From the NCBI GenBank assembly GCA_029783825.1, contig JAREIK010001483.1, forward strand, positions 19,378 to 83,377: 64,000 nucleotides of DNA, in the 5' to 3' direction. The position numbers and the translations under genes were made by a program. Of this stretch, positions 40,175 through 54,355 are shown piece after piece. This DNA is from Sapria himalayana (lineage: Eukaryota; Streptophyta; Magnoliopsida; Malpighiales; Rafflesiaceae). The notes below the pieces were generated by a model. The model had not been told where the DNA came from and made no database searches. It was given only the letters and a program-made list of their open reading frames with translations. The first letter of the stretch is position 1; each line of letters starts with the position of its first letter.

Positions 40175-40757
40175 TAGGGCTGCTCACGGGACTCCGAGAT
40201 TCGCAACCCGACCCGAAGTATTTTCCCGAAAGAATCGGGACTGAGAAAAATCCGTTGACTTGGTCATTTCCCGTCCCGTTCTGTCACGTATTTTTTCTTT
40301 TGGGATGGTTCCGGATCTTAAGCAATATTCATCTCGAGAACTGTACCATCCTAAAAATCCGATACTAGAACAAGGAATATATATATATATATATGTAACA
40401 TGAATATGCCACCAATTCCGCTACTGCCCATCCAATCCTAACGCACCTATTGTTGTTCAGACGAGTTCCAAGCCACCTCACGCCATTCCAGCCATGTTTA
40501 GTTAAATCCAGCCCTTGTCCATCGAACTTCTGGTTGCCTCCACCATGTCTCAGATGCCACCAGCCTTTTGGTTTGTTTTTCAGATGAGAATTGAGAGATT
40601 AATTATTATTATTGTGTCTCAGTCAGTTTTGTTGAGTATTGGTTGTGGTGTTTTGGTTGGGCCGAATGAGTGGGCTAAATGTGTTATAGTCAGTTTTGTA
40701 GAGCTTGCTTGTTTGAAATATTAATATGTATTTATGCTTAACATATCATATTAATTA

Positions 40758-43059
40758 ATGGCAATGCAGATGGGACAATCCAACTATAAACGAAAAATTT
40801 GATAAATTGAAGATGATCACATCTCAAATGATCAAAGTATTGGTAAATCCAATCATCATCCTTTCATGAACCCTCCTATTGTTACGGTAGGTTCTTCAAT
40901 TCCAATTGTAAAAGAAAGTTAAGGTACATCTGAACCTCAAGCTCATAAAAAGTAGAAGTCTGTTGTTTGGGAAACTTATGAGATATTAGTTGATTCAGAG
41001 GGAAATGAAACTGGTAGGGCAGCTTGTATATGGTGTAGGAAAGAATACTTGGCAAAAAGTGATCAAGGTACTTCGTGTTTATGGAAATACTTGAGAAAGA
41101 CTTGTAGGAAATTTCTGCTCAAAAAAGAATTAATAGAAGCTCATAAAGGTAAAGACAAGTCACAATCTTTGTTGAGTTTCACTAAAGGTACTAGTTCAGA
41201 GGATAACAAATTAACTTGTTGGAAATTTGATCAACAACTAGTTAGGGAGGCTTTGGTGAAAATGATCATAAAAGATGAATTGCCTTTTTATTTTGTTGAG
41301 AGGGATGAGTTTAAGGAGTTTTGTGAAGTTAGTGTGCCTTAATTTAAAATTACTTCTAGGCACTCTATACTGAGGGATTGTTTTTCTTTATTTGTGAAGA
41401 AAAAGAAGAAATTATTTGATAGCATATCATCTCATTGTTGTAGAGTTTCATTGACTACCGACACTTGGACTAGCATTCAAAATTTGTCTTATATATATTT
41501 GACTATTCATTTCATTGATTCTCAAAGGAATATGCATAAAAGGCTTTTGAACTTTTGTGTAATTAAAAGTCATTCTGGAGTTAATATTAGAAATTCTATT
41601 GAGTTTTGCATGAATGAATGCTATTTGAGAAATTTGATGTTCATTACTGTTGACAAAGTATCAAATAATGATGTTGCAATTGAACAATTGTAAAAAAAGG
41701 CTTGTTAAGAAAAGTTTTGTACCTTTGAGAGACGAGCATTTTCATATGAGATGTTGTGCTCTTATCCTAAACTTAATTGTCAAAGATGGCATTGTAGTAT
41801 TTGATGGAGCTATTCAAAAAATTAGTGGTGTGGTTAAATATGTGAGGAGCAGTCCTAAAGATTAGATATGTTTAAGTTATGTGTTGAAGAAGCAAACTTG
41901 AAATATGGATCTTCATTGCAATTAGATTGTCCTACAAGATTGAATTCAACTTATTTGATTATACAAACTGATATAAAATATCAAAAAGAATTTGATAAGT
42001 TGGAGGACAAAGACAAATGGTTTTTGAAGGAGGATTGGTTCAAACATTATAACTGAGAGTGACTTAACAAACACCAAAATTTTGGTTTGTTTCTTGAAAA
42101 CTTTCTATGAGGTAACTTGTATAATTTTTGGCTCATAATATTCTATCTCTAGTGTTTATTTTCCTGAGATTATTCGAATTTTGAACAAAAATTCAGCTTT
42201 GTAAAAATAGTAGAGATACAATGCTGTCTGAAATGGGTATGAAAATGAGGCAAAAATTCAACAAATATTGGGGTTCTCTTCAGTCAACAAATATTATGCT
42301 TTTTGTAGCAATAGTGTTGGATCCTAGATATAAGCTCAAATATCTCAAGGTTAAGTACACTTAGCATTATGGAGAGGAATTAGCTAAAAATATGGTGAAA
42401 AAGGTTATAAATGCTTTAAATGAGATGATGGATGATTATAAAGATTTAAATGAAGACGAATCAAAAGAAGCTGATTTCTCTTCTACTGTGTTGAAGAAAA
42501 ATGATGATTTCTTTGATGGTAGTGATACTTATGTTGATTATTTTTTTTGTTGAATTGGAGAAAGAACAAGAAGTTGCAGCTTTGGAAATGTTGGATAGTT
42601 ACTTGGAGGACAAACTTGAAAAAAATAGAATTGATTTTGATCTTCTAAACTGGTGGAAGGTAAATGAGGTTAGGTATCCTTCTTTGGAAAATGTAGCAAG
42701 GGATGTATTTTCTATCCAAGCATCTATTGTGGCCTATGAATCTACATTTAACAATGGGGGGAGAACTTTAGATAAATTTAGGAATTCTTTAACACCTATT
42801 ACAGCTGAAGTTCTCATATGTCTACAAGATTGGTTGAGACACTCAAACAAACCTATTGAAATTGAAGAATTAGTTCAAGAACTTGATGATAATGAATCAG
42901 GTTAGTTTACAAATCTTGTAGATTTTAATTTCACTTTTACTTATTTTATTCATTCATTTTAATAAAAATATGGTTCAATTACAATTTATAGAGGGGTCTC
43001 AAGATCCAAATATTCTTCCAACTATAGTTGACCAACTAAATTGGGAATGAGTGTATTAA
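40758..43059 (+). pseudogene. hAT transposase pseudogene, copy 2
   Basis: It has the same domain order as copy 1. The catalytic residues remain visible: Asp at 41460 (TDTWTS), Asp at 41652 (ITVDK, where Asn of the usual VDN is Lys) and Glu at 42738 (AYESTF). The BED-like finger reads CIWC and again has Tyr in place of the final His. The start is ATG 40758 or ATG 40770, which directly follows TGCAG. Lesions include TGA/TAA at 40800-40805, TAA and TAG in the linker before the finger (near 40920 and 40954), CAA to TAA at 41340, an inserted T creating TAA at 41691, a 1-bp loss near 41860, TAA at 42136 and TAG at 42362. The spliced tail has a further TGA at 43048. It cannot encode a working protein. 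Confidence 0.93.
42901..42991 (+). other. Predicted 91-nt intron near the 3' end of the hAT2 transposase
   Basis: A consensus donor (ATCAG/GTTAGT) and acceptor (TTATAG/AGG) are both intact. Length and position are identical to those in the other copies. Reading through gives a stop two codons into the intron, whereas splicing continues into a short C-terminal tail. Confidence 0.65.
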
Positions 43060-43068
43060 ATTTATAAG

Positions 43069-43157
43069 GTAATATTTTGTTTTTTTATTACTCTTTCATC
43101 TTAGAAATTTATGTCTACATGATTAACACATTTTCATCTTTGGTTGTCTTTCTACAG
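43069..43157 (+). other. Predicted 89-nt intron in the 3' untranslated region of hAT2
   Basis: The donor AAG/GTAATA and acceptor TTCTACAG have the same length as in copies 1 and 3. Confidence 0.55.
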
Positions 43158-43855
43158 TGTAGGAAAAAAAGGGAGGAGTTGTAGAAGAGATAATTAATTG
43201 GATTTGGATTTTCGTTGCTGTTCTGGGACGAACCTTTTAAATGATTATTATCATGGTTGTTATTAGTTTTATTTTTTTGTTATATTAAGCTGCCTAATTT
43301 TAGCAATTACTTAAGTAGTAATTTCTGCTACCAATGTTTGTGGCCATCTTTAGCTATTCCTTAATATTTTAAGTAATTGTTTAAAAAATATAGTATTGCT
43401 ATAATGGTTAACTTTCACTCGGCTGAACAAAGCCAACTTGTTAAAAAACAAAGAACCAAATTAAGCACACAACTCGGTCCCGTTCTATTTAACATTTTTA
43501 TCCTTTTCTGTAGATCAAAGCTTTTGACAAGGTAATGGAACTCGTTTGCAGTATTCAACCTATTTGACAAAACAAAATTGGCCCAATTTGAGTTTGAAAG
43601 ATACATAACTAAGGAATGATAAATGCTACAACAAAAGGTTTCGACATTAACTAACTTGGCCAGTTTGAAGAAAATAAATTGAAATAAATATCCTAACTCC
43701 GTTCCGTCCTGAACCCATTTTCTCCTACCCAAAATCCCTGATCTCCATTTCGTCCCATCTCGATATTTTCAACCTATGGGGCAGGTCTAGATCTTCAAAA
43801 AAAAATCTCCGAACTATGGGAAGGGACTAGAGATTTGTAAACCTCTTTCCGTCCC
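43158..43855 (+). other. hAT2 3' non-coding and subterminal region
   Basis: This region is collinear with 11197-11893. A minus-strand ORF of 105 codons (43415-43732) has relatives of 63 and 97 codons in the other two copies. They start and end differently and one has a changed C-terminal frame. I do not treat it as a gene, but it is the most persistent antisense ORF in the family. Confidence 0.5.
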
Positions 43856-43873
43856 GTCCCATGAGCACCCCTA

Positions 43874-46860
43874 GCATTTAGTGGTTTATAGGTTTTATTT
43901 AAAAAATAAAATAACAAAAAATTTAATATAAACTTTGAAACTATAACTATTTTTAATTTTTTTTTAAATGTGAATACTATATTTAGTTATGATAATCTTA
44001 ATAATTATATATCATGTAAATTTAATATAAACAATTATATTGATATATATTATAATAATGATCATACAAAAGATTAATAAACAATTATTAAAAATATAAA
44101 TATTGTTTAAAATATATTTACAAAACCTAAAATGATTCAAAATCAAAGTGAAATAGTTTACTAAATATTAATTTTAAATTTTTAAATTTTTCTATCCATT
44201 TATAAGCTTATATATTTTTTGTTGAAAAATAAATTATTTAAATTATATTTGTCTAACTATTAATTTATTTTTTAATTTATATTTATATAAAAATAAAGTA
44301 ATAAATAATTAAAATGTATATATAAAATTATAATGAATACTAATAAAAATGAGATTTATGATTTATTATTTAGGGTATACATATTTAATGGTTTATGTTT
44401 ATTGTGGATTTGGGGCTAATGAGTTTATTGATTTATATGCTTACACATTTAGGTTTTATTTATTGATTTATAGGTTTTATTTAATCAATGAAATAACAAA
44501 AAATTTATTTTTATGAATTTTCGTGATTTTCAAAGGTTATAACCATTGAAAATATAATTTTTTTAATAGTTCGAAAATACGAATACAATACTTAGTGATA
44601 ATAATCTTAATAATTTTATTTGATGGAAATTCAATATCAAAAATTTTATTAATATATATTATTTTGATGATAAACAAATAAATTAATAAAGTAATATTAA
44701 TAAGACAGATATTAATTAAAATATATTTATAGAACACAAAATAATTCAAAATCAATGTAAATTATATTACTAAATAAAATTTTAAATTTTTGAATTTTTG
44801 TTTATTTTTCTAAGCTTATTTTTTTTTCATAAAAAATAATTTATTTAAATTAAATCTGTCTCACTCATTATTTATTTTGTAATTAATATTTCTATAAAAA
44901 TAAACTAAAAAATAATTAAAATGAATATTTCAAATTATAATGAATACAAATAAAAATGAAATTTATTATTTATTATTTAGGTTATATAGGTTTAATGGTT
45001 TAAGTATTTTGGGGGTTTTGGGGTTTAGGAGTCTAGAGATTTAAATGGTTAGGCATTTAGTGGTTTTTAAGTTTTATTTAAATAATAAAATAATAACAAA
45101 TTATTTTTATGATTTTTTATCATTTTTGAAGGTTACCTTTGAAAATATAATAATTTTTAATTTTTTTTCAAATGTAAATATAATATTTAGTTATAATAAC
45201 TTAATAATTATAAGACATTTTAATTGAATATAAGTAATTTTATTGTTCAATATTATAAAAATGATCAAATAATAAATTAATAAACTATTATTAATAAGAT
45301 TGATTGCAATTAAAATATAATTGCAAAACATATATATAATGATTCAAAATCAAAGTAAAAAATATTATTAAATAATAATTTTTTGTTTTTAAATTTTTAC
45401 TTCTTTATATAAGCTTATATTTTTTATGATTAAAAATAAATTATTAAAATTATATTTGTTTAACTGATTATTTATTTTGTGATTGATATTTCTATAAAAA
45501 ATAAACTAATAAATAATTAAAATGAATATTTAAAATTATAATGAATACAAATTAAAATGAGATTTATGATTTATTATATATGGTATACTGGTTTAATGGT
45601 TTGATTATTTAGTGGTTTATAGGTTTTATTTATATAATAAAAATTTAAAATTCTATTTTTGATTTTTTCTGATTTTCAAAGGTTATAACATTTGAAAATA
45701 AAATAATTTTTAAAATATTTTGAAACGTGAATACCATGTATAATTATATTAATCTTGCTAATTATATATCATATAAATTCGATATAAATAATTTTAATGA
45801 TAGATATTATAATAATGATCAAAAATTAAATTAATAAACTATTATTAATAATATAAATATTAATTAAAATATATTTACATAACACAAAATGATTCAAAAT
45901 CAAATCAAAATATATTACTAAATAATAATATTTAATTTTTAAAATTTGTCTTCTTTTTATAAGCTTATTTTTTTTATTAAAATATATTATTTAAATAATA
46001 TTTGTCTCACTAGAAATTTATTTCGTAATTAATTTTTCTAAAAAATTAAACTATAAATAATTAAAATGAATATTTAAAATTATAATAAATAGAAATAAAA
46101 ATAAGATTTATTATTTATTAAGTGGTATATAGCTGTTAAAATGTTTATGTATTTAGGGGTTTCAGGATTTATGAGCTTACTGATTTAAGTAAGTAACCAT
46201 TTAATGATCTATAGGTTTTATTTTAAAAATTAAAATAACAAAAAATTTATTTTTATTTTTTTTTTCATTTTTTAAGGTTATAACCTTTGAAAATATAATA
46301 ATTTTTAAATTTTTTTTAAAAGTGAATTAAATATTTAGTTATAATAATCATTATATTTATATATCATATAAATTCAATATAAACTATTTTATTTATAAAT
46401 ATTCTAATAATGATCAAAAAATAAATTAATAATCTATTATTAATAAGATAGATATCAATTATAAAATAATTACAAAACCTAAAATGATTCAGAAGCAAAG
46501 CAAAATATATTACTATATAATAATTTTTTGTTTTTAATTTTTTTTTCTTTTAAAAAGTTTATCTATAATATTTTGATGAAAAATAATTTATATAAATTAT
46601 ATTTGTGTAACTCAATTTATTTTGTAATTAATATTTATATAAAAATAAACAAATAAATAATTAAATTTGAATATTTAAAATTAAAATGAAAAAAAATGAG
46701 ATTTATTCTTTATTATTTAGGATATACAGGTTTAATTTAAATTAGATCTATCTCACTAATATTTTATTTTGTAATTAATATTTCTATAAAAATAAACTGA
46801 TAAATAAATATTAAAATAAAAATTAAAATTATAATGAATAATTAAAATAATTTATTTTGT
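43874..46860 (+). repeat. Satellite array, block 8 (start of HOR copy 4)
   Basis: After about 50 bp of the monomer that follows every hAT copy, the sequence jumps near 43,930 to monomers equivalent to about 19,155 (shared rare variant CTTTGAAACTATAAC and TTAGTTATGATAAT). From the phase marker near 44,057 to unit A3 is 2,804 bp, essentially the same as from position 1 to unit A1. Landmarks lie near 44539, 45134, 45680 and 46276. No gene is present. Confidence 0.88.
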
Positions 46861-48552
46861 ACCTCTCTCAACTCTAGAATGATTGCTAAAACCCTAACCA
46901 AAATAATAGGAGCTTTTACTTTATCTCTATTATGTCTCATCATATTTAATGTCGAATCACTGGGCTATCAAAGGTAATTTGACTAATGTACACTAATAGA
47001 CTAAACCAAAGTTGTACCCCCATCTGTTGAAATAGCTAGTTGTTGAGGATGCTATTTATATTGAATATTATAATTTCTTCTAAAATATCTCTCATGTACA
47101 CACTCAAAACACTTTTTTTAAAATATAGTTCACCTTTAAAAAATTAACCACCTTGTAGCCTATTAAAACAAACTAGCCCCTAGGCAGTTTGAGGAGGGCA
47201 AGAAGTATTGGCTCTCTTTCAATCAAGAATCAAAAAATTTATTTTATTGGCATGTCTAAGCCCTTTTTTTATATCCTCATGGATATGAAAAGTATCATTT
47301 CTTTTTTTTATATTAAATGAGTTATGTATACAAGCTCACAATACCCAAAAAGTTGTAAATGAATCATATTCAAATGTATAAAAGGTTTTAATCATTGCTC
47401 AAATATTAGTTTTGCATATTGACACTTGAGGTCACAAATCAAAGGAAAAAGTGGCAATCACGGACATCAGAGTTAGCATTGAGTCATTATGTGCACTACG
47501 TTTTTTCCATTCGGATTTTTCCAAGCCTTTTAGTGGAACCCAAATGATGCACCATATTAAAACTATGCAAATATAATATTGTCCCTGTGTGTGACATGCA
47601 GCATCAAGCATTTACCTAAGTCATTGCTATGCAATGGAATACATGTAAAACTGAATACCCATAAACCAAAAATTCCATATCTACGGCACATTGTCAATTC
47701 ATTCTCACCTCTGAATTCCACATTCTTTTGCTCCAATGATCCTCATTAGAGTATCTCTTGGGTTAGAATACTTCCTCCTCGAGCTCCAAGAAGTGGCTTT
47801 ATGTTGCACCGACAAAATATCAAAAAATATGCATTCATCGGTGTGCATGTGTGATGAGGTCCATCTCATTGTTTAATTATCTATGCGTGCAACAAAGCTA
47901 GAATACAAGTAAAATAACAAATTGCTATAAAGATGGGTCTTCTACTCCTGGCTGTGTAGCATCGCCTAATGTATATTTTCAATATGCATTAGTGGGCCCC
48001 ACTTAGAGATACTCATAGGTTTAGTTGCACTCATTTCATGCTACATAGAGAGCAGACAAGATTGTGTGGGTGAGTATGTCATTATCCGTCTCTACAAGTA
48101 CATAGTGCAAACAAAGTCCAAAATACAAATAAGACTACCAACATAAACTACAAGTTAGAATCTTTTGCTCCCGTGTAGCTGGTCTAGACTCCATTGCTTA
48201 CTAGAACTGCTTGGTGATGCTTCGGATTTTTCCGGCTCTCCAATTAAACATGGATTACCCTCTTCTCCTGTTGGGCGACGGTTGGGTGGCCCTCTATGCT
48301 GCCTGATAGTACTAGTGGGACCCACTCCTAGCTACTCTTGGGTTTACTCTCGACCACTTTGCTCGGTCTCGTCAGTCGTCTGAATGTTATCATCCAGGCT
48401 TGCTAGTGGGGCCCTCTACAAACTGGTGGCCCATACTTCTGGCTGCTTCTAGGACTTGCTAGCCCCTCTAAATGCTACACCATAATAGACAAGAATATGT
48501 GCACGTGTGTACTGTGTTCTATCGCTCTGTGTGTGTGGTGCAGTAGTATCAG
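46861..48552 (+). repeat. Unit A, copy 3 (internally deleted)
   Basis: This copy is collinear with copies 1 and 2 at both ends but lacks about 750 bp. At about 47,450 sequence equivalent to about 3,390 (AATCAAAGGnAAAAG) is joined to sequence equivalent to about 4,153 (GGCAnTCnCGGACnTCAGAG). The minus-strand ORF region, the telomere-like heptamers and the T-tract are lost. The right half keeps a 72-codon plus-strand ORF (48165-48383) related to 4853-5080, but copy 2 has a stop in that frame. Confidence 0.8.
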
Positions 48553-51500
48553 GGTTTAGAAATTTAGTAATTTAAGTATTTAGGTATTTTGTGGTTAATA
48601 GGTTTTATTTAAATAATTAAATAACAAAAAAATATATTTTTATGATTTTTTCTCATTTTCAAGGTTAAAACCTTCGAAAATATTATATTTTTTAATTTTT
48701 TTTCAAATGTTAATACAATATTTAATTATAATAATCATAAAAATTAAATATCATGTAAATTCAAAATAAATAATTTTATTTATCGATATTATAATACTGA
48801 TCATAAATTAGATTAATAAACTATTATTAATAATATAGATATTAATTAAAATATATTTGCAAAACCTAAAACGATTCAAAATCAAAGTAAAATATATTAC
48901 TAAATAATAATTTTTTATTTTTAGATTTTTGATTCTTTTTATAAGCTTATAAATTTTTTTAATGAAGATAAATTATTTAAATTATATTTGTCTCAATCAT
49001 AATTTTATTTTGCAATTAATATTTCTATAAAAATAAACTAATAAATAATTAAAATGAATATTATAATTATAATGAATACAAATAAAAATGTAATTTATGA
49101 TTAATTATTTAGGTTATACCGGTTTAATGTTTAAGTATTTAGGAGTTTAGGAGTTTAGTGATTTAAGTGTTTAAGCATTTAATAGTTTATATGTTTTATT
49201 TAAATAATGAAATAACAAAGAAATTATTTTTCAAATTTTTTATCAATTTTGAAGGTTATACCCTTTATAAATATTATAATTTTTAAATTTTTTCAAATGT
49301 GAATATAATATTTAGTTATAATAAACTTAATAATTATATATCATGTAAATTATAAATAAACAATTTTATTGATAGATATTAATAAACTAAATATAAATAT
49401 AAATATAATAATGATCAAAAAATAAATTAATAAACTATTATTTAATGATAGATATTTATATATTATTTATAAATACTTAAACCTTTAAAGATGGTTTAAA
49501 TGTTTAAGTATTTAAAAGTTTTGGGGTTTAAGTGTTTAATGATTTAAGCGTTTAGGCATTTAGTAGTTTATAGGTTTTATATAAACAATAAAATAACTAA
49601 AAATTTATTTTTGTGATTTTATCTTATTTTCAAAGATGATAACCTTTAAAAATATAATATTTAGTTATAATAATCTTAATAATTATATATCATGTAAATT
49701 CAATATAAACAATTTTATTGATAAATATTCTAATAATGTTCAAAAAATAAATTAATAATCTATTATTAATAAGATAGATATCAATTAATATATAATTATA
49801 AAACCTAAAATGATTTAGAAGCAAAGCAAAATATATTACTATATAATAATTTTTTGCTTAAATTTTTTTTTTCTTTTAAAAAGTTTATCTATTATTTTTT
49901 GATGAAAAACAATTTATATAAATTATATTTGGCAAACTCAATTTATTTTGTAATTAATATTTATATATAAATAAACAAATAAATAATTAAAATAAATATT
50001 TAAAATTATAAAAATAAAAATAAAAATAAAATTTATTATTTATTATTTAGGATATATATGTTTAAAAAAATTATCTATTTAGGGTTTTCGTGATTTAGAA
50101 GTTATTGATTTAAGTATTTAGGCATTTAATAGTTTATAGGTTTTATTCAAACAATGAAATAACAAAAAAATCTATTTTTGATATTTTTTCAAATTTTCAA
50201 AGGTTCTAACATTTGAAAATATAATAATTTTAAAATTTTTTTAAAATGTGAATACAATATTTAGTAATAATAAATATTATAACTATATATAATATAAATT
50301 AAATATAAACAATTTTATTGATAGATATTATATCAATTATCAAAAAATAAATTAATAAATTATTATTAATATGATAGATATAAATTAAAATATAATTTAA
50401 AAACCTAAAATGATTCAAAATCAAAGTAATATTTATTACTAAATAATAATTTTTTTTAGTTTTTGCATCATTTTATAAGCTTATATGTTTTTTTGATAAA
50501 AAATATATTATTTAAATTATATTTGTATCACTCAATTTATTTTGTAATTAATATTTCTATAAATTATTTAAATTATATTTAAGGTTTACGATTTAAAGGT
50601 TTAAGTATTTAGGGGCTTCGGGGTTTAAGAGTTTAGATATTTATATATTTATGCATTTAATGGTTTATAAGTTTTGTTTAAACAATGATATAACAAAAAC
50701 TTTATTTTTGTTATTTTTTCACATTTTTGAAGGTTATAAACATTGAAAATATAACAATTTTTAAATTTTTTTTATATGTGAATACTATATTTAGTTATGA
50801 TAATCTTAATAATTATATATCATGTAAATTAAATATAAACAATTATATTGAAATATATTATATTAATGATCAAAAAATTAATTAATAAACTATTATTAAT
50901 AAGATAGATATTATTTTAAATATATTTGCAAAACATAAATTTATTCAAAATCAAAATAAAATATATTACAAAATAATACTTTCTTTGATGTTTTGCTTCT
51001 TTTTATAAGTTTATTTTTTTGTTATTAAAAGTAAATTATTTAAATTATATTTGTCTTCCTCATAATTTATTTTTAATTTTTAATTCTATAAAAATAAACT
51101 AATAAATAATTAAAATGAATATTTAAAATTATAATGAATACAAATAAAATTGAGATTTCTTAATTATTATTCAAGATTTACTAGTTTAATGTTTTAAGTA
51201 TTTAGGCATTTTGGGGTTTATTGATTTAAGTGTTTAGGCCTTAAGTGATTTATAGTTTTTATTTAAAGAATAAAAAAATAAAAAATTTAATTTTTAGATT
51301 TTTTTTAATTTTTGAAGGTTATAACCTTTGAAAATATATTAATTTTAAATTATTTAAATGTGAATATAATATTCAGTAATAATAATCTTAATAATTATAT
51401 ATAATATAAATTCAATATAAATAATTTTATTAATAGATATTATAATAATGATCTATAAAAAATTAATAAACTATTATTAATAAGAATGTTATAAACTAAA

Positions 51501-53771
51501 ATATAATTGCAAAATCTAAAATGATTCAAAATAAAAATAAAATATATTACTAAATAATAAATTTTTGTTTTTAAAATTTTGCCTCTTTTTATAAGGATAT
51601 ATATATTTTTTTGATGAAAAATAAATTATTTAAATTAATATGTCTCACTAATAATTTATTTGGTAATTAATATTTATATAAAAATAAACTTATAAATAAT
51701 TAAAATAAAAATTTAAAATTATACTTAATAAAAATTAAATTGAGATTTATGATTTTTTATTAATGTACACCTATTTAATGTTTAAGTATTTATAGGTTTT
51801 GTCGTTAAGGAGTTTAGCAATTTATGTTTTTAGGCATTTAGTGGCTTATAGGTTTTATTTAAATAATAAAATAACTAAAAAAAATTTGTAATTTTTTCTG
51901 ATTTTAATAGGTTATAACCTTTAAAAATATAATAATATTTAAAATTTTTTGAAATTGGAATACAATATTTAGTTATAATAATATTAATCATTATATATCA
52001 TATAAATTCAATATAAATAATTTTATTGATAGATTAAATAATAATGATCAAAATTTAAATTAATAAACTATTAATAAAAAGATTGATATTAATTAAAAAA
52101 TATTTACAAAACCCAAATTAATTCAAAATTAAAGTAAAATATATTACTAGAAATTAATTTTAAATTTTTAAATTTTTACTTCTTTTATAAGCATATATAT
52201 TTTTTTGATTAAAAATAAATTAATTAATATATATATGTAGCACTCATAATTTAATTTGTAATAAATATTTCTATAAAAATAAACTAATAAATAATTAAAA
52301 TGAATATTTAAAATTATAATAAATAGAAATAAAAATTAGATTTATTAATTATAAAGTAATATATAGCGGTTTTATGGTTTATTTATTTAGGCATTATTAG
52401 GTTTAGGAAGTTTACTGATTTAACTATGTATGCATTTATTGGTTTATAGGTTTTATTAAAAAAATAAAATAATAAAAAAATTATTTTTATTATTTTTTGA
52501 TATTTTCAAAAGTTTACCTTTGAAAATATAATAATTTTTAAATTTTTTTTTAATGTGAATACAATATTTAGTTATAATAATTATTATATTTATTTTTCAT
52601 ATAAATTAAGCAATAACAATTTTATTGATAAATATTCTAATAATGATCAAAAAATAAATTAATAATCTTTTATTAATAAGATACATTTCAATTAAAAAAT
52701 AATTACAAAACCTAAAATGATTTAGAAGAAAAGCAAAATATATTACTATATAATAATTTTTTGTTTTGAAATTTTTTTTTTTAAAATTGTATCAATATTT
52801 TTTTGATGAAAATTAAATTATATAAATTATATTTGTCCAACTCAATTTATTTTATAATTAATATTTATATATAAATAAACAAATAAATAATTAAAATAAT
52901 TATTTAAAATTATAATGAAAAAAAATTAGATTTATTATTTATTATTTAGGGATACCAATTTAATTTAAATTAGATTTGTTTCACTAATAATTTATTTTGT
53001 AATTAATATTTCTATTAAATAAATTGATAAATAATTAAAATAAAAATTTAAAATTATTATGAATAAAAAAAAATGAGATTTAGATTTATTATTAATGTAT
53101 ACCAATTTAATGATTTAAGTATTTAGAGGTTTTGTCATTAAGAGTTTAGTGATTTATGTTTTTAGGCTTTTAGTGGTTTATAGGTTTTTTTAAAAAAATA
53201 AAATAACTAAAAAAATTTCTATAATTTATTTTTATTTTCATAGGTTATAACATTTGAAAATATAATAATATTCAAAATTATTTAAAATTATAATACAATA
53301 TTTTGTTATAATAATATTAATAATTATATATCATATAAATTTAATATAAATAATTTTATTGATAGATATTATAATAATGATCAAAAATTAAATTTATAAA
53401 CTATTAATATTAAGATAGATTTTAATTAAAAAATATTTACAAAACCCAAAATGATTCAAAATTAAAGTAACTTATATTACTTGATAATAATTTTTAATTT
53501 TTAAATTTATACTTCTTTCATAAGCGTATATTTTTATTAGATAAATAATATATTATTTAAATTGTATTTGTCCCACTCATAATTTATTTTGAAATAAATA
53601 TTTATAAATAAATACACTAATAAATAATTAAAATGAATATTTAAAAATATAATAAATAGTAATAAAAATTAGATTTTTTAATTATTAAGTATTATTTAGT
53701 GGTTTAATGGTTTATGTATTTAGGCATTATGGGGTTTAGGAGTTTACTGATTTAACTTTATACGCACCCAG
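48553..53771 (+). repeat. Satellite array, block 9 (HOR copy 4, between unit A3 and hAT3)
   Basis: Landmarks lie near 48664, 49257, 49640, 50205, 50735, 51322, 51911, 52513 and 53245. This 5.2-kb stretch appears to be the fuller version of 5249-8221, which has lost two pieces relative to it. No gene is supported. Confidence 0.88.
53764..53771. repeat. Decayed target site duplication of hAT3, left copy
   Basis: GCACCCAG on the left and GCATTGAG on the right (57464-57471) both derive from GCATTTAG. The two sides have mutated independently, so this copy has diverged more than the others. Confidence 0.8.
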
Positions 53772-54355
53772 TTGGGCTACTTATGGGACTCAGAGATTAG
53801 CGACCCGACCCGAAGTCTTGTCCCGAAAGAATTGGGACTGAGAAAATCCATTGACTTTATCTTTTCCCATCCCATTCTGTCACGTATTTTTTCATTTGGG
53901 ACGGTTCTGGATCTTAATCAATATCCATCCCGAGAACCGTACCATCCTAAAAAACCTATACTAGAATCAGAAATATATATATATATATATATAACATGAA
54001 GATGCCACCAATTCCAATACTACCCATTCAATTCCAATGCACCTATTGCTGTTCCGACGAGTTCCAGGCCACCACACGCCATTCTAGCTGTGTTCAGTTA
54101 TGTCCAGCCCTTGTCCATCTCACTTATGGTTGCCTCCACTGTGTCACAAATGCCACCAACCTTTTGGTTTGTTTTTCTGATGAGAATTGAGTGATTAATA
54201 ATTATTATTATGTGTCTCAGTAAGTTTTGTTGAGTATTGGTTGTGGTGTTGTGGTTGGGACGAATGAGTGGGCTGAATGTGTTACATTCAGTTTTGTAGA
54301 GCTTGCTTGTTTGAAATATTTATATGTATTTATGCTTAACATATCATATTAATTA

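Larger units (their letters stand above)
40175..43873 (+). mobile_element. hAT DNA transposon, copy 2 (3699 bp, full length, inactive)
   Basis: Its ends are TAGGGCTGCTCACGGGAC (left) and GTCCCATGAGCACCCCTA (right), with 8-bp GCATTTAG duplications. It is collinear with copy 1, including the leader, transposase, two 3' introns and GGGAC-type subterminal repeats. A short AT microsatellite sits in the leader at about 40377-40394, at the same place as in copy 3. The satellite to its right is truncated at about 43,930, where HOR copy 4 begins. Confidence 0.95.

Noticed and set aside
53772..53999. Plus-strand ORF in the leader of hAT3 (related to 40165-40368).
   Set aside because: It starts within terminal inverted repeat sequence and differs in frame and length between copies, so it is probably not coding.
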